This document shows positions 17,278 through 28,100 of a DNA stretch of 64,000 nt, one piece after another. A model generated the notes under the pieces. The model was not told the DNA's origin, ran no database searches, and saw nothing but the letters and a program-made list of their open reading frames with translations. Position 1 is the first letter of the stretch, and the number at the start of each line of letters is the position of its first letter. The DNA comes from Bifidobacterium breve (GTDB lineage Bacteria > Actinomycetota > Acidimicrobiia > IMCC26256 > JAENVU01): NCBI GenBank assembly GCA_945865605.1, contig CAMBEL010000005.1, positions 1-64,000 on the forward strand, written 5' to 3'. Made by a program: the position numbers and the translations under genes.

Positions 17278-18372
17278 CTACTGATGCACTGTTGTGGAAC
17301 GGTCACCGGAGCGTACCGAAAACGTCTCGATGCGTCCGATGTCACGGATGCGTCGCACGCGCATACGCGACCACGCAAACTCTGGGTTGTCAATGACGGC
17401 ATGGTGAACGCTCCCGGACACGAGGACAGTTCCAGGACGAGCAACCTCTACCAACCTGTGTGCGAGGTTGACTGCTGGACCGTAGTAGTCGCCGTCTCGT
17501 GTTACAGCGGCTCCAAGATCCACTCCCGCGCGCGCCTCAGGTAGTTGGTCGTCGCCTGCGGTTCGCTCGGTCAAGCGCAAGGCAATCTCTACGGCGACAT
17601 GTGGGTCGTCGGCTACATACATAACTTCATCGCCGATCGTCTTCACGACCCGACCACCCAGTTCGGCTACAGAGTCTCGGGTCAAAGCATCGAAGCGCAC
17701 GATCAAATTGTCTAGGTCCACTGAGTCAAGCTCTTGGCTGATCGCCGTGTAACCAACGAGATCGAGGAAACCAACACTTAGATCAGATGTCGGCTCATTC
17801 TCAACGGAACACTTGCGCCGTACGGCAGCCCTAACTTGAAGGCGCAGCGCGTAGTCGGTGAGATTCGAAATGCGTTCCCAGTCGAGACCGTCCACCAACA
17901 AGGAGGCGATCTCCTGTTCAGACATTCCAACCTGTCGCGCAGTGGTTATCGAAGCTGCGATTCCATCACTCAGGACTTCGGCAATCCTCGAAAGTCCTGC
18001 ACAAATAGCACGGACTTGTCTTACGAGTGCTTCCTCTGGGTCTTCATCGGTCGGAAGTAAACTGTTAAGCCCGCCCGTGATGTTCCGCAACGCGTCTAAG
18101 CCTTCCTCGGTGAAGACGGGGACATTCTCTGGAAGGTCGGGAAAGCCGATTGCGCGCCACAGACGATTGGAGAACTCGCGATCAACGCCAGCGCGGTCAG
18201 CGAGGGTTTCTGGCGTCAGCGTCGGAGTCCCCGGCGTCAACAAGCGGTCGAGCATTAGCAGAACTATCGAACCGTCTTCAGCCGATCGCGCGATCTCAAC
18301 CGTGGGCGTCCCACGGCGTCCAAGAAAGCGCTCAAGTCTGCTGTTTAACCTGATCGCAAGACATCCTTCCAA
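17278..18372 (-). CDS. Class III adenylate cyclase with Rv1264-like N-terminal regulatory domain
   Basis: About 364 aa. Residues 40-190 form an all-helical region (DRAGVDREFSNRLWRAIGFP is diagnostic) like the pH-responsive regulatory domain of Mycobacterium Rv1264. Residues 195-355 are the catalytic homology domain. Catalytic residues appear intact: metal Asp in SVGFLDLVGYT (D204) and IGDEVMYV (D248), a Lys at the purine-specifying site (VVKTIGDE), and N302/R306 in VNLAHRL. It is soluble, with no transmembrane segment. The start is uncertain: the longest frame starts at a TTG inside the upstream acyl-CoA dehydrogenase gene (28-base overlap), and the ATG at residue 40 is an alternative. Confidence 0.88.
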   Translation of the reverse strand: MEGCLAIRLNSRLERFLGRRGTPTVEIARSAEDGSIVLLMLDRLLTPGTPTLTPETLADRAGVDREFSNRLWRAIGFPDLPENVPVFTEEGLDALRNITGGLNSLLPTDEDPEEALVRQVRAICAGLSRIAEVLSDGIAASITTARQVGMSEQEIASLLVDGLDWERISNLTDYALRLQVRAAVRRKCSVENEPTSDLSVGFLDLVGYTAISQELDSVDLDNLIVRFDALTRDSVAELGGRVVKTIGDEVMYVADDPHVAVEIALRLTERTAGDDQLPEARAGVDLGAAVTRDGDYYGPAVNLAHRLVEVARPGTVLVSGSVHHAVIDNPEFAWSRMRVRRIRDIGRIETFSVRSGDRSTTVHQ

Positions 18373-19622
18373 GCGAGTTCGCGTGACGTGTCCGGCTCCT
18401 TCGGCAAACCGAGTACGCGTTCGCCGAGGATGTTTCGCATGATGTCGGACGTACCACCCTCAATTGTGTTGGCCTGCGCTCTCAAGAATCCGAATGCTAC
18501 AGATGCGCCGGGATCCACTTGCGGGGACCGGCCTACACGCTCCGTCAAAGAAAGGTTGTGGCCCTCCCAGGCAACTCCTGCTGCACCTTCAAGATCGATC
18601 GCGAGTTTCTGGACACGTTGATTAAACTCAGCCTGCTGGAGTTTGGTGATCGAACCTTCTGGTCCGGCTTCGCCACCACTCTTACGCTTGGCAGTTGCAC
18701 GGTCGTTGTTCATGCGAATTAGACGGCTCTCAATGTATGCCTGCGACAGCCGTTGACGGGATACTGGATCGGTGATGCCGCGATGACGTTCGATAAGTCG
18801 TTGCACCGGACTTCCGCCTACCGCATCGCCGCCTATCGAGCCAGCACCCGACAACGAAACTCGCTCGTTCATGAGCGTGGTGATCGCTACCTTCCATCCG
18901 TCACCTTCGCGACCGAGCATCCAGTCATTGCGAACTCGAGCATCGGTAAAGAACACCTCGTTGAACTCAGCATCCCCCGTGATCTGCACCAGGGGTCGCG
19001 TTTCTACTTCCGGTTGGTGCATGTCGACCACGAAGTACGACAAGCCTGAGTGCTTGGGAACATCGGGATTGGTCCGACAAAGGAGCATTCCCCATCGGGA
19101 AATGTGGGCGACCGTCGTCCAGACCTTCTGCCCATTCACTACCCACTCATCTCCGTCGCGCACAGCGCGCGTTGCCAGTCCCGCAACGTCAGAACCAGCG
19201 ACCGGCTCACTAAACAGTTGACACCAGATTTCCTCATTGCATGCCAAGGGTTTCAGCAGGCGGTGTTTCATCTCCTCGGTACCCCATGCAATGAGGGTTG
19301 GGCCGCCCATCCCGATCCCGATGATGTTGTACGGCCGCGGCACCTCGTAGTGATTTAGTACATCGTTGACATGCCTGGCCTCGCCCGGCGTAAGCGACAG
19401 TCCCGCTCCATATTCGGACGGCCATGTCGGCGTGGCGTATCCCGCTGCGCCGAATCGCACGCACCAGTCTGCGTAGTCAAGGGACGTGCGCGCCATCGCC
19501 ACACCGTCGACGTCGCCAGTATCTATCGCCTCAATCCACCTTGGAGGAAGCTGTTCGTTCAGCCACGCGAGAGTCTGGTCTCGCAACTGTTCGGGGCTCT
19601 TGACTCGCGTTTCGACAACCAT
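18345..19622 (-). CDS. Acyl-CoA dehydrogenase family protein (FadE-like)
   Basis: 425 aa, slightly longer than short-chain enzymes. Recognised features are the flavin/substrate loop CQLFSEPVAGSDVAGL, NGQKVWTTVAHISRWGML and the C-terminal NTIEGGTSDIMRNILGERV, in which the Glu of EGG-T is the presumed catalytic base. This layout is frequent among mycobacterial FadE proteins of steroid and branched acyl-CoA metabolism. It heads a minus-strand unit with the cyclase, mca and SCP2 genes. The SCP2 protein makes a lipid or sterol substrate plausible. Confidence 0.9.
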   Translation of the reverse strand: MVVETRVKSPEQLRDQTLAWLNEQLPPRWIEAIDTGDVDGVAMARTSLDYADWCVRFGAAGYATPTWPSEYGAGLSLTPGEARHVNDVLNHYEVPRPYNIIGIGMGGPTLIAWGTEEMKHRLLKPLACNEEIWCQLFSEPVAGSDVAGLATRAVRDGDEWVVNGQKVWTTVAHISRWGMLLCRTNPDVPKHSGLSYFVVDMHQPEVETRPLVQITGDAEFNEVFFTDARVRNDWMLGREGDGWKVAITTLMNERVSLSGAGSIGGDAVGGSPVQRLIERHRGITDPVSRQRLSQAYIESRLIRMNNDRATAKRKSGGEAGPEGSITKLQQAEFNQRVQKLAIDLEGAAGVAWEGHNLSLTERVGRSPQVDPGASVAFGFLRAQANTIEGGTSDIMRNILGERVLGLPKEPDTSRELAWKDVLRSG

Positions 19623-19663
19623 GCTTCTCCTCGACCCTTGTAGGAGCAGCGTAGGTCACCGGC

Positions 19664-19677
19664 TGATCGCATGATCA
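19664..19677. promoter_or_regulatory. Palindrome TGATC-GCAT-GATCA, possible operator
   Basis: A perfect 5-bp inverted repeat around a 4-base centre lies in the 107-base divergent region between the acyl-CoA dehydrogenase (start 19622) and the VanW gene (start 19730). The place suits a TetR/GntR-type operator for lipid genes, but no regulator gene is next to it and the arms are short. Confidence 0.3.
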
Positions 19678-19729
19678 ACCGCACACCGACCCGGCAAAGC
19701 CAACTTCATGCGCTAATTTTCGTGTCCTA

Positions 19730-21574
19730 GTGACCGTCGACACCTCCCCTGCTCCCGTGCCCAACCAGCCGCCTCAATTGCATCCGTTGCATGCCCCAGG
19801 CCGTGAACGGCTCGCACGGGCTTGGAGCGACCGTCGAGCGCCAATTGTGGGGTTGATCGTTGGACTGGTTGTACTGCTTCTTGTCGGTAGTGCCCTAGCC
19901 GATCGAATTGCATTCAGGAACCAGGTCATGCCGGGGGTGACTGTCGGTCATGTATCTCTTGGCGGCTTGAGCGAACAAGAGGCTTTGGTGGCATTGCAGG
20001 CTGAATCCGACCGGTTGTACGCGACTCCCGTCACGATCAGGGCAGGCGACAAGACCTTGTCTGTCGACCCCTCTGCGCTTGGTCTTGTGGTCGACCTACC
20101 TGCAACGGTGCGAAGTGCGCGCAAGGCTGGCAGATCGGCAAACCCACTCGACCAACTCGTAGGAACAATTTTACGCCGCACCCGCAATGACCGCGTCCCA
20201 CTATCGATCACGCTCGATCAACACCGGGTTGAAGGAGTGATGGACGGTTGGGTTTCTGAAACCGGCAAGGGCCTCGTGGACGGTGGGTTGGCCTTCGAAG
20301 GATCGCATGTGATCGAGATTGCCCCGAAGGCCGGGACTGGTATCAACCGCGCGGAGGCGAGGGGTGCGGTGGTAGCTGCATTGGCGCGAGGTGAGAGCGA
20401 TGCCGGATCAATTCCAATCGGACACACCACGCCCGCAATCGACATCAAAGACTTGCGCGACGCCGCGCGCAGGGCGCGGGCCTTGTTGGCTGCACCCGTG
20501 GTAGTAACGGCCAAAGCCACTGACATCACGCTTTCGCCGGAACAGGTAGCCCGAACGCTCTCAACCCAGATCGTTGAGTCACGCCTGGTGCTGAGGTCTG
20601 ACCCTGTGAAGTTGCGCGCAGAACTCGCACCTGGACTAGGGCCAGTAGAGACGCTCCCCAAGGATGCAGAGTTCTCTGTCTCTGGATCAACAGTGAGCGT
20701 GATTCCGGCCACAACAGGGAGTCTCGCCAACATCGACGTAGTCGCGCGCCAAATCGGTCGCGGCCAGCACGCAGCCATCGCGCCGATACAGAAAGCCGAA
20801 CCTGCGCGCTCGACCGCTTGGGCGGACAAACTCAACATCACTGAACTCGTTTCCAGCTACACAACAAATCACCCTTGCTGCGCGCAGCGCGTTACGAATA
20901 TCCACACTGCTTCCGATGCGCTGAACAACACGATCGTCGAACCAGGCGCGACCTTCTCGCTGAACGGGACCCTCGGCCCGCGCACAACCGAAAAGGGGTA
21001 CGTCGCCGCGCCTGCCATCCGAGCCGACCTTGAGTACGAAGATGCAATTGGTGGAGGCGTCAGTCAAATTTCGACGACGCTCTACAACGCAACTTTCTTT
21101 GGTTGTTACGAAGATGTGACACACACTGTTCATGCTCTCTACATTTCCAGATATCCGATGGGCCGAGAGGCAACGCTCAATTTCCCTTCGATCGACAACA
21201 AGTTCCGCAATGACTCGAGCTCTGGAGTCCTAATACGCACGTCGTATAGCCCTACTTCGATCACGGTGTCTCTGTACGGCAACAAGGAAGGACGCTCATG
21301 TCGCGCCGAAGGTCCGAACATCTTGGAGACACTCCTGGCGCCGGTTGAGTATGTGGATGATCCTGCAATGCCAGTCGGGACCGAGAAAGAACTAGCTCCC
21401 GGACATGACGGATATGTGGTTGAGAACTTCAGAGTGATCAACAGGGTTGGGCAACCTGAAAAGCGCCAACGGTTCGTCGAGAGGTACGCAGTAACACCGC
21501 GCAAGATCGCCCGCGGCACCGCTCCGGCACCGGTTCCTGTTGTTCCCGCGGTTCCACCTGCGCCACCCGCGTAG
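19730..21574 (+). CDS. VanW-family protein with peptidoglycan-binding-like repeats
   Basis: 614-aa membrane-anchored extracellular protein. Residues 38-57 (VGLIVGLVVLLLVGSALA) form a single N-terminal transmembrane anchor after a Pro-rich cytosolic tail. Two putative peptidoglycan-binding-like domains follow (about 65-200 and 215-345). A VanW domain spans about 365-495 (NTIVEPGATFSLNGTLGPRT, GGGVSQISTTLYNATFF). The C-terminus is a short Pro/Ala-rich tail. Such proteins act in the cell envelope; the exact biochemical role of VanW is unknown. The start is a GTG at 19730; no clear ribosome-binding site is seen. Confidence 0.9.
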   Translation: MTVDTSPAPVPNQPPQLHPLHAPGRERLARAWSDRRAPIVGLIVGLVVLLLVGSALADRIAFRNQVMPGVTVGHVSLGGLSEQEALVALQAESDRLYATPVTIRAGDKTLSVDPSALGLVVDLPATVRSARKAGRSANPLDQLVGTILRRTRNDRVPLSITLDQHRVEGVMDGWVSETGKGLVDGGLAFEGSHVIEIAPKAGTGINRAEARGAVVAALARGESDAGSIPIGHTTPAIDIKDLRDAARRARALLAAPVVVTAKATDITLSPEQVARTLSTQIVESRLVLRSDPVKLRAELAPGLGPVETLPKDAEFSVSGSTVSVIPATTGSLANIDVVARQIGRGQHAAIAPIQKAEPARSTAWADKLNITELVSSYTTNHPCCAQRVTNIHTASDALNNTIVEPGATFSLNGTLGPRTTEKGYVAAPAIRADLEYEDAIGGGVSQISTTLYNATFFGCYEDVTHTVHALYISRYPMGREATLNFPSIDNKFRNDSSSGVLIRTSYSPTSITVSLYGNKEGRSCRAEGPNILETLLAPVEYVDDPAMPVGTEKELAPGHDGYVVENFRVINRVGQPEKRQRFVERYAVTPRKIARGTAPAPVPVVPAVPPAPPA

Positions 21575-21632
21575 AGCACAGGGCCGCCCAAGATCACGCG
21601 CAAGGTGCCGCTTAGTCCCTAGGCTCGGCACG

Positions 21633-22646
21633 ATGATCCGAGCCTGGAAATATCGACCATCCGACGCTGCCGCCAAAGGAGCCTCCGCGTTCGCAGGAGA
21701 TCCGGTGGCCCCCGAGTCGCTCGCGACTGCACTCCACGATGCTCGTAGTGAGGGTTCGACTTTGTTACTCGTCGATGTGACCGCCCCGAGTTCCGACGAG
21801 CTGGACCTCATTGCCGAATACTTGCCATTGCACGTTCTCGTTCGCGATGACCTACACGATGAAAAGCAACGCACCAAGCTCGTACAGCGTGGCAACCAGT
21901 TCCATGTTGCGATTCACATGCTCACTCCAACCGAAGACCATCTCACGACTTGCGAAGTAGACCTCGTATTCGGCCAGGACTGGATTCTTATGGTTCGCCA
22001 TGGGGAGCCTGAAAACGATGCCGCCATCGAACCTGCAAGACATCGATTCGAATCGATACGCGCCGACATACACGGCGACGACCTCGGGCTACTGCTATGG
22101 GCACTGCTCGACACCGTGATCGACGGTTACTTCGTCGCCTCGGAATGGTTGGACGATCGCCTCGAATCAATCGAAGATGTCGTCTTGGATCATGTCGTCT
22201 TCGACGCGATACCGAAGGAAATCTTCACTGTCCGGCGCGATCTCCTGCGTTTCCGTCATGCAACAGCGCCTATTCGCGAGGTCGCTCATGCTCTATCTCG
22301 TCCAGAAGTTCCATGGCTAGGAAGTGAATCAACAGTTCGGATGAATGACCTATGGGACCACAGCATGCGCGTCGCAGACACCCTCGACACACAACGGGAC
22401 CTCCTAGCCGCAATGCTCGAAGGCCACCTCGCCATCGTCTCGAACCATATGAACGACGCCATGAAGAAGATGTCGAGTTGGGGAGCGCTCATCCTCGTGC
22501 CTTCATTGATCGCCGGCATCTACGGGATGAACTTCCAAAACATGTTTCTCCAGAACACCTCCTGGGGTTACCCTGCAGCGCTCATCTTCATGGTGACAGT
22601 CACCTCTTCACTAGCCGTATTTTTCCGACGTAAGCAATGGCTATAA
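21633..22646 (+). CDS. corA: CorA-family magnesium/metal transporter
   Basis: 337-aa member of the CorA channel family for Mg2+ and related ions. The signature YGMNF lies at the end of the first of two C-terminal transmembrane helices (WGALILVPSLIAGIYGMNF). The second helix is WGYPAALIFMVTVTSSLAVF, followed by the short basic C-terminal tail RRKQWL. The cytosolic N-terminal alpha/beta domain begins MIRAWKYRPSDAAAKG. The ATG at 21633 is preferred over a longer frame that overlaps the VanW gene. The GMN motif is certain; ion selectivity is not. Confidence 0.92.
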   Translation: MIRAWKYRPSDAAAKGASAFAGDPVAPESLATALHDARSEGSTLLLVDVTAPSSDELDLIAEYLPLHVLVRDDLHDEKQRTKLVQRGNQFHVAIHMLTPTEDHLTTCEVDLVFGQDWILMVRHGEPENDAAIEPARHRFESIRADIHGDDLGLLLWALLDTVIDGYFVASEWLDDRLESIEDVVLDHVVFDAIPKEIFTVRRDLLRFRHATAPIREVAHALSRPEVPWLGSESTVRMNDLWDHSMRVADTLDTQRDLLAAMLEGHLAIVSNHMNDAMKKMSSWGALILVPSLIAGIYGMNFQNMFLQNTSWGYPAALIFMVTVTSSLAVFFRRKQWL

Positions 22647-22677
22647 CACTCGATGATCGCTGAACTCGTCGGCGCTA

Positions 22678-25074
22678 CTAGTCGCTCAGAACAACTTCTG
22701 CGGTCTCCCGCCGCGACATGAGTCTGTAGGCGCACTCCACCCCGGCGCAGCCGACAACCGCGATCAATATCCCAACCCAAACAACGTTCCCAGGCGGTAT
22801 AGCGAGATTGTAGAAGTCGCGCAGCGGAACGATCGCCAACACCACGAGGAACAGTCCAACCATCGCCGCAAGCAGTGCGCCGCGATAGACGGTGAGTGGT
22901 CTCGAAAGGATTACTAGCACCCACAATCCGATGACCATCAGAACCATCGTCGCGGCAGTACGTGCATCGCGCGTCGAAAGTTCTTGGCTCCGCGCGAATG
23001 CATACGTAGCTAACACACAAATTGCAGCAACTCCCCCGGCTGGGAACGCAAATCGAAACACCCGTTCGACAAAACCTGGAATGTACCGCCGCTCACTCGG
23101 CGCGAGCGCAAGGAAGAATGCAGGTATACCAATCGTCAACGTGCTCACGATCGTGAGGTGGCGTGGAAGGAACGGGAACGGCCACGCGGTAATGACGATG
23201 GCTATCGCAAGAAGCGATGCATATGTGGTCTTGGTGAGGAAGAGGTTTGCAACACGCTCGATATTCGCTGTCACGCGGCGCCCCTCGGCCACGACTCCTG
23301 GGAGAGTCGAGAACCGGCTGTCTAGCAACACGAGTTGCGCTACTGCGCGCGTCGCTGGCGCACCAGAACCCATCGCTACACCAATATCAGCGTCTTTGAG
23401 CGCAAGAGCATCATTGACTCCGTCGCCGGTCATGGCAACGACATGCCCCCGCGATTGCAACGCCTTGACCATCTCTCGTTTCTGATGCGGCGTCACGCGC
23501 CCAAATACTGAGTGCCTTTCAAGAACGTCGGCTAGCGCATCAAGGTCTTCGGGCAGATCACGCCCGTCAATCGGTTCACCCGGATCGGGAAGCGATACCC
23601 GCCGCGCGACTGCGGCTACCGTCCGCGGGTTGTCTCCGGAGATCACCTTCAGCGCTACTCCCTGGCGGGTGAAAAACTCCAACGTCTCTGCCGCGTCAGG
23701 TCTGACCCGTTCCTCAAGTAACACGAGCGCTATTGGAGAAATCCCTTCGGGTAGAACTTCGCCAACGAGCGCGCTGGTTCCCTGTGCGAGTAGCAATACG
23801 CGGCTTCCCGTTGCCGCGGCATCATCTGCTTTTTGGCGCACAGGGTCAGATGCGTCCGGCAACACCATTTCCGGTGCACCGAGAACCCAACTGCCGTGTT
23901 CGGTAAAACTCGCAGCGCTCCATTTGCGCGCCGATGAGAACGGGACGGTACCGGTGCGAGTCCAGCCCTTCGGCGGTTCATAAAAATCACCTATCGCGGC
24001 CATGGTCGCGTTGGCGTTGTCATCATCGGCAATTGCACCGAGTGCCGCGTCGATCTCCGCCTGATCGACTGTCGACAGCGCAACAATGCTGCCCATCTCG
24101 ACGGCACCTTCGGTGAGGGTTCCGGTCTTATCAAGGCACACAACATCAACCCGTGCCAATACCTCTACCGCTGGCAACTCCTGCACAAGAACCTGACGCC
24201 GCGACAGAGTTATAGCGGCAACACCGAACGCAATGCTTGTCAGCAAGACGAGGCCCTCCGGAACCATGCCTACAACACCAGCGACTGCGCCGGTGACAGC
24301 TTCCGCAAAGTCTCCATCGGCACGTTGACGCCAAAACAACAATGGGCCGACAATCACAACTATCCATGTGACGTAACCAAGAATCTTGTTGATGCCCTCG
24401 ACGAGGTCGGAGTGAACAACTTTGAAACGGCGAGCTTCGGTGGCCAGCCGTCGGGCATATGCGTCCTCCCCTACAGCCGTCGCTTGAGCACGGCCGCGAC
24501 CAGCCACGACGATGCTCCCTGAGAGAAGCGACGCACCCTTCTGCTTGCCTACGGTGTCGGACTCGCCGGTCAGTAGAGACTCATCTACCTCCATACCTTC
24601 GGCGGCAGTGACGATCAGGTCGGCTGGTATCTGGTCGCCTGTGCGTAGTTCGAGGAGATCGTCTAGCACCACGTCCTCGACTGCAATCTTGATCAGTTGT
24701 CCATCACGCACTGCGCGGGCGATCGGAGCGTTGAGCACAGCGAGGCGATCGAGCGTTCGTTTCGCTCGCAGTTCCTGAACGATCCCGATCAGTGCATTGA
24801 CGACAAGCACGATCCCGAACAGTCCATCGATGGGAGAGCCGAATACGAGTATCAACACAAGCATCGTGCCGAGGATCGCGTTGAACCTTGTGAGAATGTT
24901 TGCCTTCGCGATTTCACGCAACGTTCGACTCGTGCGCCCACCCGATCCATTCACTTCGCCGCGCGCTATTCGTTCCGCTACTTCGGACGCCGTTAGGCCA
25001 GCGGGTCCCGTCTGTGTGCGCGGTGGTGGGGCCGAGAGAGTTACAACGGCTGCAGGGGCGGGCGTTGGGGACAC
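22678..25074 (-). CDS. P-type cation-transporting ATPase (CtpE-like)
   Basis: 798-aa P-type ATPase. Motifs in order are TGES in the actuator domain (ESLLTGESDTVGKQ), the membrane MVPEGLVLLTS helix, the phosphorylation site DKTGTLT, KVISGDNPRTVAAVA and the hinge MTGDGVNDALALKDADIGVA. The PEGL ion-site motif and length match mycobacterial CtpE, which is reported as a Ca2+ pump, so Ca2+ transport is the best guess. Several hydrophobic helices close the C-terminus. It is a single gene, convergent with corA (31-base gap). Confidence 0.9.
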   Translation of the reverse strand: MSPTPAPAAVVTLSAPPPRTQTGPAGLTASEVAERIARGEVNGSGGRTSRTLREIAKANILTRFNAILGTMLVLILVFGSPIDGLFGIVLVVNALIGIVQELRAKRTLDRLAVLNAPIARAVRDGQLIKIAVEDVVLDDLLELRTGDQIPADLIVTAAEGMEVDESLLTGESDTVGKQKGASLLSGSIVVAGRGRAQATAVGEDAYARRLATEARRFKVVHSDLVEGINKILGYVTWIVVIVGPLLFWRQRADGDFAEAVTGAVAGVVGMVPEGLVLLTSIAFGVAAITLSRRQVLVQELPAVEVLARVDVVCLDKTGTLTEGAVEMGSIVALSTVDQAEIDAALGAIADDDNANATMAAIGDFYEPPKGWTRTGTVPFSSARKWSAASFTEHGSWVLGAPEMVLPDASDPVRQKADDAAATGSRVLLLAQGTSALVGEVLPEGISPIALVLLEERVRPDAAETLEFFTRQGVALKVISGDNPRTVAAVARRVSLPDPGEPIDGRDLPEDLDALADVLERHSVFGRVTPHQKREMVKALQSRGHVVAMTGDGVNDALALKDADIGVAMGSGAPATRAVAQLVLLDSRFSTLPGVVAEGRRVTANIERVANLFLTKTTYASLLAIAIVITAWPFPFLPRHLTIVSTLTIGIPAFFLALAPSERRYIPGFVERVFRFAFPAGGVAAICVLATYAFARSQELSTRDARTAATMVLMVIGLWVLVILSRPLTVYRGALLAAMVGLFLVVLAIVPLRDFYNLAIPPGNVVWVGILIAVVGCAGVECAYRLMSRRETAEVVLSD

Positions 25075-25147
25075 GCCGCGACGCTACCCGGACCCCTGGG
25101 GTCTGAGTGCGCTACCCGCACATCTGTTGTCTCGTGTTGCCCTCCCC

Positions 25148-28100
25148 TCACCGGAAGTCGCGCGATCGGAGTATGTCTGCCAATGCCAGCGGGAGTACCT
25201 CAATGCGGTGGGCAATCACGTTGATCACTCCCTGGTGCCGTTCGAGAACTCCACGTATACGCAATGCTTGTGCGTGGCGCGCCACCTTGCGGTAGCGCTT
25301 CCACACCCCTGGCGGACAGATCACATTGATGAGTCCGGTCTCGTCTTCAAGATTTATAAACACTGTTCCCTTCGCTGTCTCTGGCTGTTGACGGTGTGTA
25401 ACCACCCCTGCCACCTCAACCACTTGACGGCCAGCCGTTTCACGCAGCGCCGCCGCAGTAAGCACGCCTCGTGCGTCGAGTTCGGCGCGCACGAACTCGG
25501 TGGGGTGCTTGCCTGGCGCCATTCCTGTTGCCCATAAATCTGCTGCTGTCTCCTCCACGTCGGTCATGCCCGGTAACGGCGGTGCAACCACACCTACAGC
25601 GGTACCGGGCAAGCGCGCCGCGACCGCACCAGCACTCGTATTGGGCCGCGCTTCGTGCAGTGCTCCCGCGGCCCATAGGCCTGAGCGACGGTCTACGCCG
25701 AAACACGCGAACGCTCCCGCGGTTGCAAGTGCTTCGAGCGCATCTACTGGCGCTTCGGCTCGTCTAGTGAAATCTTCCAGACCACTGAACGGTTCAATCG
25801 CTCGCTCTGCATCTATACGATCAAGAAGCGCTTGGGACAATCCGCGCACGTAACGCAGCCCGATGCGTACCGCTCGAATCGACGGGTCCGCGTGCCATCC
25901 AGGCAACGGGCGTCCAATCGGCCCTGCTTCTTCTGGGCGCGGTTGCAGTGTGCAGTTCCGGCTTGAGTGCTCCACACACGGCCCGAGTATCTCTACTCCG
26001 TGACGTCGCGCGTCGCGCACGAGCGTGTGTGTCGAGTAGAAACCCATCGGCTGCGCGTTGAGCAGCGCGCACACAAACTCGGCTGGGTGATGCAACTTCA
26101 CCCAAGCGCTCGAATACACGATGTAAGCGAAACTCACCGAGTGGCTTTCGGGGAACCCAAAGCTTGCGAATGCTTCAAGTTTGTGCGCGATCTCCTCTGC
26201 AGATTCTGGCGGTATCCCACGCGCTGCCATGCCATCCATCAACCTTCCATGCATGCGCTCCATGCGCGCTTGCGACCGCTTCGAACCCATTGCTTGACGC
26301 AACTGATCAGCCTCACCAGGAGTAAAACCAGCGGCATCGATCGCCATCTGCATGAGTTGCTCCTGAAACAACGGAACGCCCAAGGTCTTGCGCAGACACG
26401 GTTCCACTAACGGATGCATGTAGGTGACCTCCTCTTCACCGTTGCGACGCCGCAGGTACGGGTGGACGGATCCACCTTGTATGGGACCAGGTCGTATGAG
26501 CGCCACCTCCACCACGAGGTCGTAAAAACACTCGGGGCGCAGGCGAGGAAGAGTCGCCATCTGTGCGCGGCTCTCTACTTGGAACACACCGATTGTGTCT
26601 GCTGCGCTTAACAACGCATAGACCTCTGGTTCTTGGGGAATAGTGGCGAGATCTACCTCTAGCCCCTCGTGTTCGCGGATCAGATCAACAGCTAGATGCA
26701 ACATCGTGAGCATCCCGAGACCAAGCAGATCAAACTTCACAAGGCCCGCCGCAGCGCAATCGTCTTTATCCCACTGCAACACCGAACGGCCCTCCATGCG
26801 AGCCCACTCGACGGGGCAACACTCCACAAGTGGACGGTCTGCCATCACCATTCCCCCCGAGTGGATGCCTAGATGACGCGGGAAGTCCTGAACTGCATCG
26901 GCCAGTTCCAACACGATCTCGGGTACATGCGGGGCATCTGTTTGTTCGCGGAAGTCATCGAACGCTTTTTCACGCGTGCGCCAACGATCTATCCACCGAG
27001 TGACCGCATCGGCATGGCCGGGCGAAAGGCCGGCGACCTTGGCCATCTCGCGGAGCGCGGAGCGCGGCCGGTAGGTGATCACGTTTGCTACCTGCGCTGC
27101 ACGGTCTCGTCCGTAGCGGGCATATATGTACTGGATCACTTCTTCACGGCGCTGATGTTCAATGTCTAAATCGATGTCGGGTGGGCCATCGCGTTCGGGA
27201 GAAAGGAACCGTTCGAATAACAAACCAAGAGCGACCGCATCGGCTTTGGTAATGCCGAGCGCATAACAGACAGCGCTGTTTGCCGCGCTTCCCCGGCCTT
27301 GGCAGTAGATGTCGTGCGTGCGACAGAACTCGACGATGTCGTGCAACAACAAAAAGTAGCCAGCGAAACCCAGTTCATCAACGACACCAAGTTCGTGATC
27401 GATCTGGCGCATCGCCTGTTCATACTGGGAATGAGTGACCGGGTAGTAAACCGATGCTCCGCGACGGGTGAGTTCTCTAAGCCAACTCATGTCGGTGTGC
27501 CCATCTGGGACTGGGTAGTCGGGCAGGTTTGGCACCGCGACCTTCAGATCAAACGCACACGCCGCCGCTATCTCTGCAGTGCGCTCTACTGCTCCCGGGT
27601 AACGGGCAAAGCGATGGAGTTGTTCGTCGGCACTGCGTAAGTGCGCGAACGGGGTGGGCGGTAGCCAGCCATCCATCTCATCGAGACTGCGACGCGCGCG
27701 CACTGCAGCAAGTGCTGTTGCAAGACGATGACGATCTGGAGTTGCATAGTGCACGTTGTTCGTAACAATCACTTCGACGCCTGCGTTCATCGCTATGCGA
27801 GCGAGAACATCGTTGCGGTGATGGTCAAGAGGGTTACCGTGATCCCAAAGTTCCACCAACACGCGGTCACGACCAAACGCTTGTACAAGACGCGCTAACT
27901 CGTGCATCGCCGCCGAAGGGCCATGCTCCTGTAGTGCGCGAGGAACCGCGGCTTTGCGGCATCCGGTTAGCACAAACCAATTGCCGGTAGAGGAGGCGTG
28001 TACCGCTATGAGATCTTCAAGTGTGAACCGAGGAGCACCTTTCTCCCCGCGCAGTTGTGCTTCACTGATGGCGCGCGCTAGCGAGGCATACCCGCGCGGC

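Noticed and set aside
25090-25102. Palindrome GACCCC-T-GGGGTC between dnaE2 and the P-type ATPase
   Set aside because: The one-base loop cannot form a stable hairpin and no U-run follows; it is noted only as a GC-rich palindrome.
24797-25537. 246-codon plus-strand frame spanning the P-type ATPase start and the dnaE2 end
   Set aside because: It lies antisense to two confident genes and shows no recognisable domain.
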